From Sedimenticola thiotaurini (lineage in GTDB: Bacteria; Pseudomonadota; Gammaproteobacteria; Chromatiales; Chromatiaceae): a stretch of DNA of 64,000 bases. Within the stretch, counting starts at the first letter, position 1. The number at the start of each line of letters is the position of its first letter. A program made the position numbers and the translations under genes. The stretch is from positions 2,914,001 to 2,978,000 of the forward strand of contig NZ_CP011412.1 of NCBI RefSeq assembly GCF_001007875.1, written 5' to 3'. Under the pieces are notes generated by a model. It was not told the DNA's origin, ran no database searches, and saw only the letters and a list, made by a program, of their open reading frames with translations. Below are positions 20,086-29,646 of this stretch, one piece after another.

Positions 20086-20550
20086 CTAGAGCGCCTTCAC
20101 CAGTTCCAGCACGGCACGGGCGTGGCCTTTCGGTTTTACGTCGTAAAGGGCGTGGCGGATGATGCCCTGTTTGTCAATCACGAAGGTGGAGCGCACAATC
20201 ACCATGCGCTTCTCCCCATGGGCCTCCTTTTCCGCCCAGACGTGATAGTCCTGGCACAGCGTGCCGTCGATATCGGCCAGCAGCCCGATGGTCAGGCCGT
20301 TGTTGTCCCGGAAGTCCCCATGGCTGAGGCAGTTGTCCATGCTGACACCCAGGATATCCGTATCCAGTGACTGGAACTCATCCATCAGGTCGGAGAACTC
20401 CAGCGCCTCGATGGTACAGCCGGGTGTGTTGTCTTTGGGGTAAAAATAGAGCACCAGATTGCGCTTGCCCAGATAGTCACTGAGCTCGGATTTTTCCAGG
20501 TCCGCGTTGGGCAGGGCAAAATCCGGCGCGGGATCGCCGACTTTCAGCAT
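20086..20550 (-). CDS. bcp: Thiol peroxidase, Bcp/PrxQ family
   Basis: 154 residues. A cytoplasmic peroxiredoxin that reduces hydroperoxides. The peroxidatic Cys45 lies in DNTPGCTIEALEF. The resolving cysteine that E. coli Bcp has five residues later (position 50) is Leu here, so this member is of the one-Cys type or uses another cysteine (MDNCLSHGDF or GTLCQDYHVW). Length and the GLLADIDGTL and TFVIDKQGIIRH segments match the family. It is a stand-alone gene convergent with truC. Confidence 0.93.
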   Translation of the reverse strand: MLKVGDPAPDFALPNADLEKSELSDYLGKRNLVLYFYPKDNTPGCTIEALEFSDLMDEFQSLDTDILGVSMDNCLSHGDFRDNNGLTIGLLADIDGTLCQDYHVWAEKEAHGEKRMVIVRSTFVIDKQGIIRHALYDVKPKGHARAVLELVKAL

Positions 20551-20723
20551 GGTTCCTCCTCAGGGGTCAGGTCACTCTTGTTTTGGCCCTTGAATCTATT
20601 GCCCTTCCTGCGGTACGTCAACCTCCAGTTTGTTAGTGTAATCCGGGCCGAACGGGGTTCGTTTGCGGAGCTGTCTCAGGTGGGCGTGTGGCAGGTCGTT
20701 CCACCCGCCTGGCAGCGCTTAAC

Positions 20724-20755
20724 GGGACGGTTTTGTCCCAGCCCGATTCGGGCTG
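20724..20755 (-). terminator. Tandem hairpins after metH
   Basis: Two adjacent inverted repeats directly follow the metH stop: CAGCCCG-ATT-CGGGCTG (20739-20755) and GGGAC-N6-GTCCC (20724-20739). There is no strong T run, so termination efficiency is uncertain. Confidence 0.45.
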
Positions 20756-20760
20756 ATTGA

Positions 20761-23700
20761 TCAAGTTGAGGCGACCTCCGGGTCGTAACCGAGATTGGGC
20801 GCCAGCCAGCGTTCCACTTCGTCCAGCGTCATCTGTTTGCGTTCGGCGTAGTCCGCTACCTGGTCCCGGGCCAGCTTGCCGACGGCAAAATAGCGTGCCT
20901 CCGGGTGGCTGAAGTAGAGACCGCTGACTGCCGCGGTGGGTACCATGGCCATCGATTCAGTCAGCCAGATGCCGGCCTGCTCCTCCACGTCGAGCAAGTT
21001 CCACAGGGTGCGCTTTTCGGTGTGATCCGGGGTGGCCGGATAACCGATGGCGGGTCGAATGCCCTGGTAGCGCTCCTTGAGCAGCTCCCGGGTCTCCAGC
21101 GCCTCATCGGCCGCATAGCCCCAGAATTCCCGCCTTACCCGCAGATGGAGCAGTTCCGCCAGCGCTTCGGCCAGCCGGTCGGCCAGCGCCTTGAGCATGA
21201 TGGCGCTGTAGTCGTCGTGGGCCGCCTCGAACTCCGCCACCTTCTGATCGATACCGATGCCGGCACTGCAGGCAAAGCCGCCGATATAGTCTTTCACGCC
21301 GCTCTCCTGCGGGGCGATAAAATCGGCCAGGCAGTCGTTGTAGCGACCCGCCGGCTGTTTGCCCTGCTTGCGCAGGAAATGGAAGCGGGCGGCGACTTCG
21401 GTGCGTGCCTCGTCCTGGTAGACCGTGACATCATCGCCATGGCTGCTGGCCGGCAGGATGCCGATCACTGCATTGGCCTGCAGCCATTTCTGCTCGATGA
21501 TCTGGTTCAGCATCGCCTGGGCGTCGGCAAACAGCTTGCGCGCCTCCTCGCCCTTGTGCTCATCCTGCAGGATTTTCGGGTAGCTGCCCCGCAGTTCCCA
21601 GGCGTGGAAGAAGAAGGTCCAGTCGATCAGGGGCACCAGGCTGGCCAGGTCGATATCCTCCAGCAGGTGAATGCCGGTGTTGGCCGGAACCGGTGGCTGG
21701 TAGCTGTTCCAGTCGATCGGTATCCGGTTGGCCCGTGCCTCCGCCAGGGGGATCAGGTTGCGGTTCTCCTGCTGGCTGGTGCGGCGGGCCTGGGCGTCGG
21801 CGTACTCGCTCTCTACCTGGCTGATATAGGCGTCCCGCCGATCGCTGGAGAGCAGGTTGCTGGCCACACCCACGGCGCGGGAGGCGTCCGGTACGTAGAT
21901 CGAAGGGCCGCTGTAGCGCGGATGGATCTTCACCGCGGTGTGGATCAGAGAGGTGGTGGCGCCGCCGATCAGCAGCGGGATGCGCATCCCCAGCCGCTCC
22001 ATCTCCCGGGCGATATGGGCCATCTCCTCCAGGGAGGGGGTGATCAGACCGGACAGGCCGATAATGTCAACCTGGTGTTCCGCCGCCTTCTGCAAAATGG
22101 TCTCGGCCGGCACCATGACACCCAGATCGATCACCTCATAGCTGTTGCATTGCAGGACCACGCCGACAATGTTCTTGCCGATGTCATGCACATCTCCTTT
22201 CACCGTGGCGAGCAGAATGCGACCCACCGGCTGACTGTTTTCGACGCTTTTCTCCGACTGCAGAAAGGGCTCCAGATAGGCAACCGCCCGCTTCATGACC
22301 CGGGCTGATTTAACCACCTGGGGCAGGAACATCTTGCCGGCGCCAAACAGATCGCCGACCCGGTTCATGCCGTCCATCAGGGGCCCTTCAATCACCTCCA
22401 GCGAGCGTTCCACCTCCTGGCGGGCCGCCTCGGTATCCTCTTCGATATACTCGGTAATGCCCTTCACCAGGGCGTGCTCCAGGCGCTTAGCCACCGGCCA
22501 GCCACGCCAGGCCAGATCCTCTTTCTGTTCCGCCACGGCACCATCGCCCCGGTATTTCTCAGCGATCTCCAGCAGCCGTTCAGTGCCGTCAGGACGGCGA
22601 TTCAGGATCACATCCTCGACCCGTTCCCGCAGCTCCGCCGGCAGGTCGTCGTAGATGGCCAGCTGTCCGGCATTGACAATGCCCATGGTGAGACCGGCCC
22701 GGATAGCGTGATAGAGGAACACCGCATGGATCGCTTCACGCACCGGGTTGTTACCCCGGAACGAGAAGGAGACGTTGGAGATGCCACCGGAGACCAGGGC
22801 GTAGGGCAGGGTGGCGGTAATCTGCCGGGTCGCCTCGATAAAGTCGACGCCGTAGTTGTTGTGCTCCTCGATGCCGGTGGCGACGGCGAACACATTGGGA
22901 TCGAAAATAATATCTTCCGGTGGAAAGCCCACCTGTTCGGTCAGCAGACGGTAGGCGCGGGTACAGATGCTCACTTTGCGCTCCAGGGTATCTGCCTGCC
23001 CCTCTTCGTCGAAGGCCATCACCACGGCGGCGGCGCCATAGCGTCGAATCAGGGTGGCCTGGCGCAGGAAGTTCTCCTCCCCCTCTTTCATGGAGATAGA
23101 GTTCACCACCCCCTTGCCCTGGATACACTTGAGACCCGCTTCCAGCACCTCCCACTTGGAGGAGTCCACCATGATCGGCACCTTGGCGATGTCCGGTTCG
23201 GTGGCGATCAGGTTGAGGAAGCGGATCATCGCCGCCTTCGAGTCGAGCATCGCCTCGTCCATGTTGACGTCGATGATCTGGGCGCCGTTCTCCACCTGCT
23301 GACGGCAGATCTCCAGCGCCGTGTCGTACTGCTCTTCCATGATCAGCCGCTTGAACTTGATGGAGCCGGTGACATTGGCCCGCTCGCCCACATTCACGAA
23401 CAGGCTGTCCCGGGTGATGGTCTGGGGCTCCAGGCCGGACAGCCGGCAGGCCCGTTCAATCTCCGGCAACTGGCGCGGTGGCAGGCCGTTGATCGCCGCT
23501 GCCATGGCGCGGATATGCTCCGGTGTGGTGCCACAGCAGCCGCCGACGATGTTCAGGAAGCCGCTGGTGGCCCACTCGCGGATCTGTTGGGCCATCTCAT
23601 CGGGCCCCAGGTCATACTGGCCGAACTCGTTCGGCAGCCCGGCGTTGGGGTGGGCCGATACGTGGGTCTCCGAGATGCGGGACAGCTCCTCCACATACTG

Positions 23701-24468
23701 GCGCAACTGGTCCGGCCCCAGGGCGCAATTGAGGCCGATGGAAAGAGGGCGGGCATGGCGCAGAGCGTTGTAGAACGCCTCGGTGGTCTGGCCGGAGAGG
23801 GTGCGCCCGGAGGCGTCCGTGATGGTGCCGGAGATCATTACCGGCAGCCGCACTCCGTCCTCCTCATACACCTGCTCAACGGCAAAGATGGCTGCCTTGG
23901 CATTCAGGGTATCGAAGATGGTCTCGATCAGGATGATGTCACTGCCCCCCTCGATCAGCCCCCGGGTCGCTTCTGCATAGGCAGTTACCAGGTCATCGAA
24001 AGTGATGTTGCGGAAGCCGGGATCGTTGACATCCGGGGAGAGGGAGCAGGTGCGGTTGGTCGGGCCCAGTATTCCGGCCACAAAGCGCGGATGCTCCGGG
24101 GTGCTGAGCGCATCAGCCGCTTGCCGGGCCAGCCGGGCGGCGGCGCTATTTATCTCCTGGCTCAGGGACTCCATCTGATAGTCCGCCAGAGAGATGCGAT
24201 TGGCACCAAAAGTGTTGGTTTCGATTATGTCCGCACCGGCCTCCAGATAGGCCCGGTGGATGCCCCCGATCAACTCCGGCTGGGTGATGGAGAGCAGGTC
24301 ATTGTTGCCTTTCAGATCGCAGGGCCAGTCGGCAAAACGTTCGCCCCGATAGTCCGACTCCTGGGGATCGTGGCGCTGGATCATTGTGCCCATGGCGCCA
24401 TCCAGGAGCAGAATGCGCTGTTGCAGCAGGGAGTGGAGTTGTGCGATTCGGTCTTCGGGTCGGTTCAT
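20761..24468 (-). CDS. metH: Cobalamin-dependent methionine synthase
   Basis: 1235 residues from the ATG at 24468 (an in-frame TTG lies six codons upstream). It transfers methyl from methyltetrahydrofolate to homocysteine through bound cobalamin. Domains in order: homocysteine domain ([14 protein letters not shown]; zinc cysteines in [11 protein letters not shown]), pterin domain ([19 protein letters not shown]), B12 cap, B12 domain with the lower ligand His761 in [12 protein letters not shown], and the C-terminal reactivation domain ([14 protein letters not shown]). Length matches E. coli MetH. It shows that the organism makes or imports cobalamin, consistent with the B12-dependent mutase at 38541. 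Confidence 0.97.
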   Translation of the reverse strand: MNRPEDRIAQLHSLLQQRILLLDGAMGTMIQRHDPQESDYRGERFADWPCDLKGNNDLLSITQPELIGGIHRAYLEAGADIIETNTFGANRISLADYQMESLSQEINSAAARLARQAADALSTPEHPRFVAGILGPTNRTCSLSPDVNDPGFRNITFDDLVTAYAEATRGLIEGGSDIILIETIFDTLNAKAAIFAVEQVYEEDGVRLPVMISGTITDASGRTLSGQTTEAFYNALRHARPLSIGLNCALGPDQLRQYVEELSRISETHVSAHPNAGLPNEFGQYDLGPDEMAQQIREWATSGFLNIVGGCCGTTPEHIRAMAAAINGLPPRQLPEIERACRLSGLEPQTITRDSLFVNVGERANVTGSIKFKRLIMEEQYDTALEICRQQVENGAQIIDVNMDEAMLDSKAAMIRFLNLIATEPDIAKVPIMVDSSKWEVLEAGLKCIQGKGVVNSISMKEGEENFLRQATLIRRYGAAAVVMAFDEEGQADTLERKVSICTRAYRLLTEQVGFPPEDIIFDPNVFAVATGIEEHNNYGVDFIEATRQITATLPYALVSGGISNVSFSFRGNNPVREAIHAVFLYHAIRAGLTMGIVNAGQLAIYDDLPAELRERVEDVILNRRPDGTERLLEIAEKYRGDGAVAEQKEDLAWRGWPVAKRLEHALVKGITEYIEEDTEAARQEVERSLEVIEGPLMDGMNRVGDLFGAGKMFLPQVVKSARVMKRAVAYLEPFLQSEKSVENSQPVGRILLATVKGDVHDIGKNIVGVVLQCNSYEVIDLGVMVPAETILQKAAEHQVDIIGLSGLITPSLEEMAHIAREMERLGMRIPLLIGGATTSLIHTAVKIHPRYSGPSIYVPDASRAVGVASNLLSSDRRDAYISQVESEYADAQARRTSQQENRNLIPLAEARANRIPIDWNSYQPPVPANTGIHLLEDIDLASLVPLIDWTFFFHAWELRGSYPKILQDEHKGEEARKLFADAQAMLNQIIEQKWLQANAVIGILPASSHGDDVTVYQDEARTEVAARFHFLRKQGKQPAGRYNDCLADFIAPQESGVKDYIGGFACSAGIGIDQKVAEFEAAHDDYSAIMLKALADRLAEALAELLHLRVRREFWGYAADEALETRELLKERYQGIRPAIGYPATPDHTEKRTLWNLLDVEEQAGIWLTESMAMVPTAAVSGLYFSHPEARYFAVGKLARDQVADYAERKQMTLDEVERWLAPNLGYDPEVAST

Positions 24469-24690
24469 GGAGCGCTCAGTAGCCAAGTAGACGGAACCGG
24501 CTATTATAGGACGCGCTGGCGCCGAAGTGGAGACAGTGGCTGTGAAAGGCGGTTAATTGTTGTTGTTAAAGGAAAAAGTGTTCCGGAAAAGGGAGTTTGT
24601 TTGACCTGTCACAAGAAAATAATCCATTATGGAGTCGGAAAGGGATACACTTTATCTTCTGTCGCGGTCAGCTAATAAAGCATAAGAAAT

Positions 24691-26316
24691 ATGTCGCTAA
24701 TAAGGTATTTGCTACTGCTGTTTCTGGTTGTCAACACCAGTAGCCCGGCAGTAGCGGAAGTGGTTCGGGTTGGGATTCACGATAAACCTCCTCTCTCGCT
24801 GGTCGATGATCAGGGCGGAGTTCAGGGCTTTGTGGTGGATCTGCTGGACCTGATGGCAGTCGAAGAGGGTTGGGATCTGGAGTATGTCCCCTGCAGCTGG
24901 GATGAGTGCAACAACCTGCTGTCTCTGGGGGAGATCGACATGCTGACCCCGATCTCATCCAGCGAGGCCAAACAGCGCCGGCTCGACTATAACCGGGAGA
25001 GCCTCTATGTGAACTGGGGCCAGATCGTCATGGCCGGCAAGGATGTGATCAAGTCGCCCCTGGACCTGGCAAACAAGACGGTAGTGGCGCTCTCCAGTGA
25101 TCCCCATTTTGCCGACCTCAAGGAGTTGGCGGCCCGTTTTGATATCCGTGTACGGTTTCTCGAGGTGGGGGACTACGAATCGGTGCTGGCCTGGGTGGAT
25201 CATGGCCCGGTGGACGCGGGACTGGTGCCACGCACGTTTGACTTGGCCGGATTCAAGCAGTATCCCCTGATCAAATCCTCGGTGATTTTTAACCCCTCTG
25301 AGATCCGTATCGCCCTGTCGCCGCTGAAAGGCCAGATCCCCAATGCCAAGCTGATTCAGCGGCTCGATTACCATTTGACCCGCATGAAAGGTGATCGCTC
25401 ATCTGCTTTTTACCAGGCCCAGGAACGCTGGTTCCGGGACAAGGACAAGACGGAAATCCCCGAGTGGCTGCGTTGGGTGCTGCTGTTACTGCTGTTGCTG
25501 TTGCTGCTGCTGGCCGGCGGTGTGATGGTGCTGCGGCGTCAGGTACGGTTGCGTACCGGTGAGATCCGTGAAGTGAATGAACGCTTCGCGGCCTTTATGA
25601 AACACCTGCCCGGCATCGCCTATATGAAGTCCGCCGCCGGACAGTTCCTGTTCGTCAATCCGGCCTGGGAACGGACCAACCATTTGAACGAGGCGGCGGT
25701 GCTGGGCCGCAGCGCGGCGGAGATCTGGCCGGACCGGGATCTCTCCACCTGGGCGCAGGATGAACGCATGGCGTTGGAGTCGGGACGGGTGGTGGAGAGC
25801 ACGGAGGTTCACCCCTGGGGCGAACGGCCCAGCCAGTGGCAGATGATACGGTTTCCCATTGTTGGTCAAACCGGTGAAACCGAGATGGTGGGTGGTATCG
25901 GGCTGGACGTAACGGCCCAGAAAGAGACCGCCCGGGAGCTGAAACACCTGCATCACCAGTTGCAACTGCTGCTGGAATCGGCCGGAGATGGTATCTGTGG
26001 ACTCAATGGCCTGGGACGCTGCACCTTTGCCAATTCGGCCGCGCTGGAGATGCTTGGCTACACCCGGGAAGAGCTGACCGGAGCCAAGTTCCATGATCTG
26101 GTTCAGCACACCCGGGCGGACGAGACCCCCTATCCGGAGGATGAGTCGCCGCTCTACGGCGCCTATCACCAGGGCCGCCAGGCCCATGTTGAAGATGGCG
26201 TGTTCTGGCACGGCGAGGGTTATCGTCTGGCGGTGGAGTACTCCGCTTACCCGATCGCCAATGGCGGCGACATGCCCGGAGCGGTGGTGATCTTCCGGCC
26301 GGCCCGCAGCAACTGA
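24691..26316 (+). CDS. Periplasmic amino-acid-binding-type sensor with two PAS domains and no output domain
   Basis: 541 residues: signal peptide, a type-3 solute-binding domain (about 25-245, starting VVRVGIHDKPPLSLV), a leucine-run membrane helix at about 263-282, then two cytoplasmic PAS domains (about 290-410 and 425-535). The protein stops after VVIFRPARSN, exactly where a histidine kinase or GGDEF domain normally begins. The next gene is convergent, three bases away, and no frame in that stretch encodes an output domain. It may be a truncated sensor or one that acts on a partner. Domain calls are firm; function is unknown. Confidence 0.85.
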   Translation: MSLIRYLLLLFLVVNTSSPAVAEVVRVGIHDKPPLSLVDDQGGVQGFVVDLLDLMAVEEGWDLEYVPCSWDECNNLLSLGEIDMLTPISSSEAKQRRLDYNRESLYVNWGQIVMAGKDVIKSPLDLANKTVVALSSDPHFADLKELAARFDIRVRFLEVGDYESVLAWVDHGPVDAGLVPRTFDLAGFKQYPLIKSSVIFNPSEIRIALSPLKGQIPNAKLIQRLDYHLTRMKGDRSSAFYQAQERWFRDKDKTEIPEWLRWVLLLLLLLLLLLAGGVMVLRRQVRLRTGEIREVNERFAAFMKHLPGIAYMKSAAGQFLFVNPAWERTNHLNEAAVLGRSAAEIWPDRDLSTWAQDERMALESGRVVESTEVHPWGERPSQWQMIRFPIVGQTGETEMVGGIGLDVTAQKETARELKHLHHQLQLLLESAGDGICGLNGLGRCTFANSAALEMLGYTREELTGAKFHDLVQHTRADETPYPEDESPLYGAYHQGRQAHVEDGVFWHGEGYRLAVEYSAYPIANGGDMPGAVVIFRPARSN

Positions 26317-26319
26317 CCG

Positions 26320-26922
26320 TTAATCCCGTTTGCCCTTTCTGCGCAGGCTGTCCCCGACTGCGGGTGGCGTGACCGCCGCCGCAGGGTCGCCGTGCTGACG
26401 GACATACTCGTACATGACGATAGAGGCGGCAATGCTCACATTGAGGCTCTCCACCTGGCCAAACTGCGGGATGCTCAGGCGTCCGATATCCGGATAGTCG
26501 GCCGGATCAAAGCTGATGCCCCGCTCCTCGTGGCCGAGTACAAAGGCGCACTTCTCCGGTAGCTTGGCCTGAAACAGGGACTCTCCGCTGCCTGCCTCCA
26601 GAATAAACAGCTGGTAGCCCCGTGATTTCAGCTCGGCATAGCTCTGCTCGAACTGCTCATAGAAGCGGGCCGGCACTTTCTTGAATGAGCCCTTGCCCGG
26701 GGCCGGATCAAACATGCCGATATCGATCAGGTGTATCTCCCGGGCGCCAAACGCCTCGGCACTGCGGAAGATCTTCGGGACATTGAAACCAGCCTTCAGA
26801 TGATCCAGTACCAGGGCAAACCGGTGCGGTCCGGGTGTCGCCAGCAGGTTTCGTTGGCGCTGTTTTTTGTAGCGCAGGATGGCCTGGTTGCGGGAGGCCT
26901 TTTTCGATTTTCTGAGTGCCAT
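26320..26922 (-). CDS. TrmH/SpoU-family RNA 2'-O-methyltransferase
   Basis: 200 residues. SpoU-class enzymes methylate ribose 2'-OH of tRNA or rRNA with SAM through a trefoil-knot fold. The motif 1 Asn/Arg segment is LKAGFNVPKIFRSAEAFG, motif 2 is FVLGHEERGIS and motif 3 is LSIPQFGQVESLNVSIAASI. The basic N-terminus (RKSKKASRNQAILRYKKQR) probably binds RNA. The RNA substrate cannot be decided from sequence alone. It is convergent with the PAS sensor. Confidence 0.88.
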   Translation of the reverse strand: MALRKSKKASRNQAILRYKKQRQRNLLATPGPHRFALVLDHLKAGFNVPKIFRSAEAFGAREIHLIDIGMFDPAPGKGSFKKVPARFYEQFEQSYAELKSRGYQLFILEAGSGESLFQAKLPEKCAFVLGHEERGISFDPADYPDIGRLSIPQFGQVESLNVSIAASIVMYEYVRQHGDPAAAVTPPAVGDSLRRKGKRD

Positions 26923-27218
26923 AACAGCTTCGGGTGGGCATTGGGGCGGAAATCATGCCATGATAAAACGGCTTTGTCCCCCAACATAGTCGGGAACACC
27001 GGGTTGTTGACCCTGTTTGTGCCCTGTCAGGGTGGGATTTGCATAGACCGCACTTTAGCGGCGCCTCTCCATGTCCGGCCAATTGCCTGGGCAGGGAAGG
27101 GTATATGTGAAAACCGGCCCGGCGGTGTATGACCGCGTGGTAACAATCTTTCAAGGCGGACCGGCAGGCGTTGCTAGCCTGCCCCTTTACAATGACGCAA
27201 ACATTAAGGAGACAACCC

Positions 27219-27650
27219 ATGTCTACACCTCAACCAGGCCAGACGGTCAAAGTTCACTACACCGGAACTCTCGAGGACGGTACCCAGTTTGATTCCTCTG
27301 CAGGCCGTGAGCCGTTGGAGTTTACGCTGGGCGAGGGGCAGGTTATACCCGGTTTCGAGCAGGCCCTCGCTGACATGACCGTGGGCGAAACCAAAACCGT
27401 ACAGATTCCTCCTGAACAGGCCTACGGGGAACATCAGCCCGAGCTGGTGCAGGAAGTGGATCGGGCACAGATCCCGGCAGATATCGAGCTGGCCATCGGT
27501 GTGCAGCTGCAGGCCCAGGGACCGGACGGACAGGTGTTCCGCCTGGTGGTGAGCGAGCTGGCGGAAAACAGTGTGACCCTGGATGGCAACCATCCGTTGG
27601 CGGGTAAGGCGCTGACTTTTGAGCTGGAACTGGTGGAGATCGCTGCCTGA
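27219..27650 (+). CDS. FKBP-type peptidyl-prolyl isomerase, SlyD-like
   Basis: 143 residues from the ATG at 27219, with AAGGAG at 27206-27211. It catalyses proline isomerisation and acts as a folding helper in the cytoplasm (no signal peptide). FKBP motifs: VKVHYTGTLEDGTQFDSS, PLEFTLGEGQVIPGFEQAL and MTVGETKTVQIPPEQAYGEH. An insert-in-flap chaperone domain and the closing NHPLAGKALTFELELVEI place it with the SlyD/FkpB group. It lacks the His-rich metal tail of E. coli SlyD. The next gene starts three bases later, so they form one transcript. Confidence 0.92.
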   Translation: MSTPQPGQTVKVHYTGTLEDGTQFDSSAGREPLEFTLGEGQVIPGFEQALADMTVGETKTVQIPPEQAYGEHQPELVQEVDRAQIPADIELAIGVQLQAQGPDGQVFRLVVSELAENSVTLDGNHPLAGKALTFELELVEIAA

Positions 27651-27653
27651 GCC

Positions 27654-28835
27654 ATGGTTTTCCCTGATTATCATGGTGGCAGTATTGCCAATCTCATGTC
27701 CTCCATTGCCCTGGCAATGGGGGGCTGGGAGACCGGCTACCAGCCGCTTACCCAACTGGATGGTGAGCGGCTGGGCCGGGTGCGCAATCTGGTGCTGCTG
27801 GTGGTGGATGGCCTGGGCTATCATCACCTCAAGGAGTATGCGCCGCAGAGTGTGCTGTTCAGCCACTGCGTGGATTCACTGACTTCGGTCTGTCCATCCA
27901 CCACCACCACGGCAATCCCCACTTTCCTGACCGGACTGCCGCCCCAGCAACACGGCCTGACCGGCTGGTTCACCTATTTTGCCGAGGTGGGTGCCGTTCT
28001 GACCGTGCTGCCCTACTCCACCCGGTTGGGACGCATGCCAGTAGACGGACAGGTGTTGAATCCCCGGCAACTGACCAACGTGCCCCCCATCTACGACCGG
28101 CTGACGGCACAGAGCCATCTGGTGATTCCGGACTGGATTGCCGGCAGCACCTTCAACCAGGCCTTCACCGGACGGGGCCGGGTGCGTCCCTATCCTCACC
28201 GGAGTGGTGTGCAGGGCCTGTTCAAGGGTATCCGTGCCGCGGTGGATACGGGTAAGGAGCGCAATTTCATTTACGCCTACTGGCCCCAGTTCGACAGCCT
28301 CTCCCATGAGCACGGGGTGGCGAGCGCGGCAGTGGCGCAACATCTGTCTGAACTGGACCAGGGCTTTGCTCAACTGCTGGAACGGCTGCGGGGTAGCGAT
28401 ACCCAGCTGCTGGTGACGGCGGACCACGGCTTTATCGACACCACCCCGGCAAGGACCCTGCGGGCCGCCGATCATCCCGAGCTGGCGGACGCCCTGATGA
28501 TGCCCCTGTGTGGTGAACCCCGACTGCCATTCTGTTACGTACATCCGGATCGCACGGACCAGTTTGAGCGCTATGTGAAGGAGGAGTTGAGCGATGTGGC
28601 CACCCTGTTCCACAGTGAACAGCTGTTGCGTGAAGGACGATTCGGGCTGGGCAAGGCCCATCCGCGCCTGCGGGACCGGATCGGCCACTACGCCCTGGCC
28701 ATGCAAGAGAATTATGTGATTACCAGTGAACTGCCCGGTGAACAACCCCTGAGTCATGTCGGTGTGCATGGCGGTCTGTCACCTGACGAGATGTATGTCC
28801 CCCTGATCAGTCTGGATTGTCGTAATGATTATTGA
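27654..28835 (+). CDS. Alkaline-phosphatase-superfamily phosphodiesterase
   Basis: 393 residues of the nucleotide pyrophosphatase/phosphodiesterase type. Metal and nucleophile motifs are visible: LVVDGLGYHHL (first metal Asp), the nucleophile stretch SVCPSTTTTAIPTFLTG, FIYAYWPQFDSLSHEHG and the metal motif VTADHGFID. No signal peptide is seen, so it appears cytoplasmic; the substrate is unknown (nucleotide or phosphodiester). It starts three bases after the FKBP stop and overlaps the flavin reductase gene by 11 bases, so the three are one operon. Confidence 0.85.
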   Translation: MVFPDYHGGSIANLMSSIALAMGGWETGYQPLTQLDGERLGRVRNLVLLVVDGLGYHHLKEYAPQSVLFSHCVDSLTSVCPSTTTTAIPTFLTGLPPQQHGLTGWFTYFAEVGAVLTVLPYSTRLGRMPVDGQVLNPRQLTNVPPIYDRLTAQSHLVIPDWIAGSTFNQAFTGRGRVRPYPHRSGVQGLFKGIRAAVDTGKERNFIYAYWPQFDSLSHEHGVASAAVAQHLSELDQGFAQLLERLRGSDTQLLVTADHGFIDTTPARTLRAADHPELADALMMPLCGEPRLPFCYVHPDRTDQFERYVKEELSDVATLFHSEQLLREGRFGLGKAHPRLRDRIGHYALAMQENYVITSELPGEQPLSHVGVHGGLSPDEMYVPLISLDCRNDY

Positions 28836-29439
28836 CCTCGATACCCTGAGCGCTTCAGATACCTATTTCGCCATGACCCAGGCGATTATTCCCCGGCCCA
28901 TTGCCTGGGTGTTGTCCGAGAACCCGGCGGGTGACTATAACCTGGCCCCGTTCTCCTACTTCAACGCGGTCTGTAGTGAACCGCCGCTGATCATGCTCTC
29001 CCTGGGCAGGAAACCGGACGGTACGCCCAAGGATACCCGGGCCAATATCGAGGCACGCAACGCCTTCGTGGTGCATATCGCCAGCAGTGATCAGCTCGAT
29101 CCCCTGAACGCCAGTTCCGCGACCCTGCCGGCGGGTGAATCGGAGGTGGATCGGCTGGGCCTGGCGCTGACGGAGTTCCCCGGCTCCCGGTTGCCCCGGC
29201 TGGCGGACTGCCGTCTGGCCATGGCCTGCGAGCTGTACCAGGTGATGGAGCTGGGACCGGTGCCCCAGGCGCTGATTTTTGGCCGTTTGACCCATCTCTA
29301 TATCGAAGACGGTGTGGCTGAACAGGATTCCTGCGGGCGGCTCAAGATCCATGCCGATCGTCTGGACCCGCTCGGTCGACTGGGTGCCCGGGAGTACATC
29401 AGCGGCGGTGAGATTCTGACCGTGCCCCGGCCGGAATGA
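28825..29439 (+). CDS. Flavin reductase family protein (FMN-binding split barrel)
   Basis: 204 residues. The family binds FMN and often reduces flavin for a partner oxygenase. Typical segments are AIIPRPIAWVLSENPAGDYN, LAPFSYFNAVCSEPPLIMLS, NAFVVHIAS and ALIFGRLTHLYI. The 11-base overlap with the upstream phosphodiesterase gene indicates co-translation. The physiological electron acceptor cannot be named; no oxygenase gene lies nearby. Confidence 0.88.
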   Translation: MIIDLDTLSASDTYFAMTQAIIPRPIAWVLSENPAGDYNLAPFSYFNAVCSEPPLIMLSLGRKPDGTPKDTRANIEARNAFVVHIASSDQLDPLNASSATLPAGESEVDRLGLALTEFPGSRLPRLADCRLAMACELYQVMELGPVPQALIFGRLTHLYIEDGVAEQDSCGRLKIHADRLDPLGRLGAREYISGGEILTVPRPE

Positions 29440-29646
29440 GCTCCGGGGCACGGCATGGTTGGGCTGGCAGGGGTCCTCGGGCACAGGGGATTGGCCGGGC
29501 CCTCGGTTGCCGGCGGAGTGTCATGTGATTGTGGTCATTGAATGGGTGGCCCACTTTGCTTTACGGGCCGCTTTGCGAGAAATTTGTACTAATCAGACGC
29601 CGGTTGTGGGCACAGCATCCGGTGGTGTCGGACAGGTAAGGGCAGT

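Noticed and set aside
22474-24675. 733-codon open frame on the plus strand over metH
   Set aside because: It lies antiparallel to a full-length, perfectly conserved metH with high GC; long shadow frames are common on the opposite strand in such sequence. Its own translation shows no domain, no start context and Gly/His/Gln-rich composition.
25480-25520. CTG/TTG repeat tract in the PAS sensor gene
   Set aside because: It simply encodes the leucine-rich membrane helix; the copies are mixed Leu codons and not a clean repeat.
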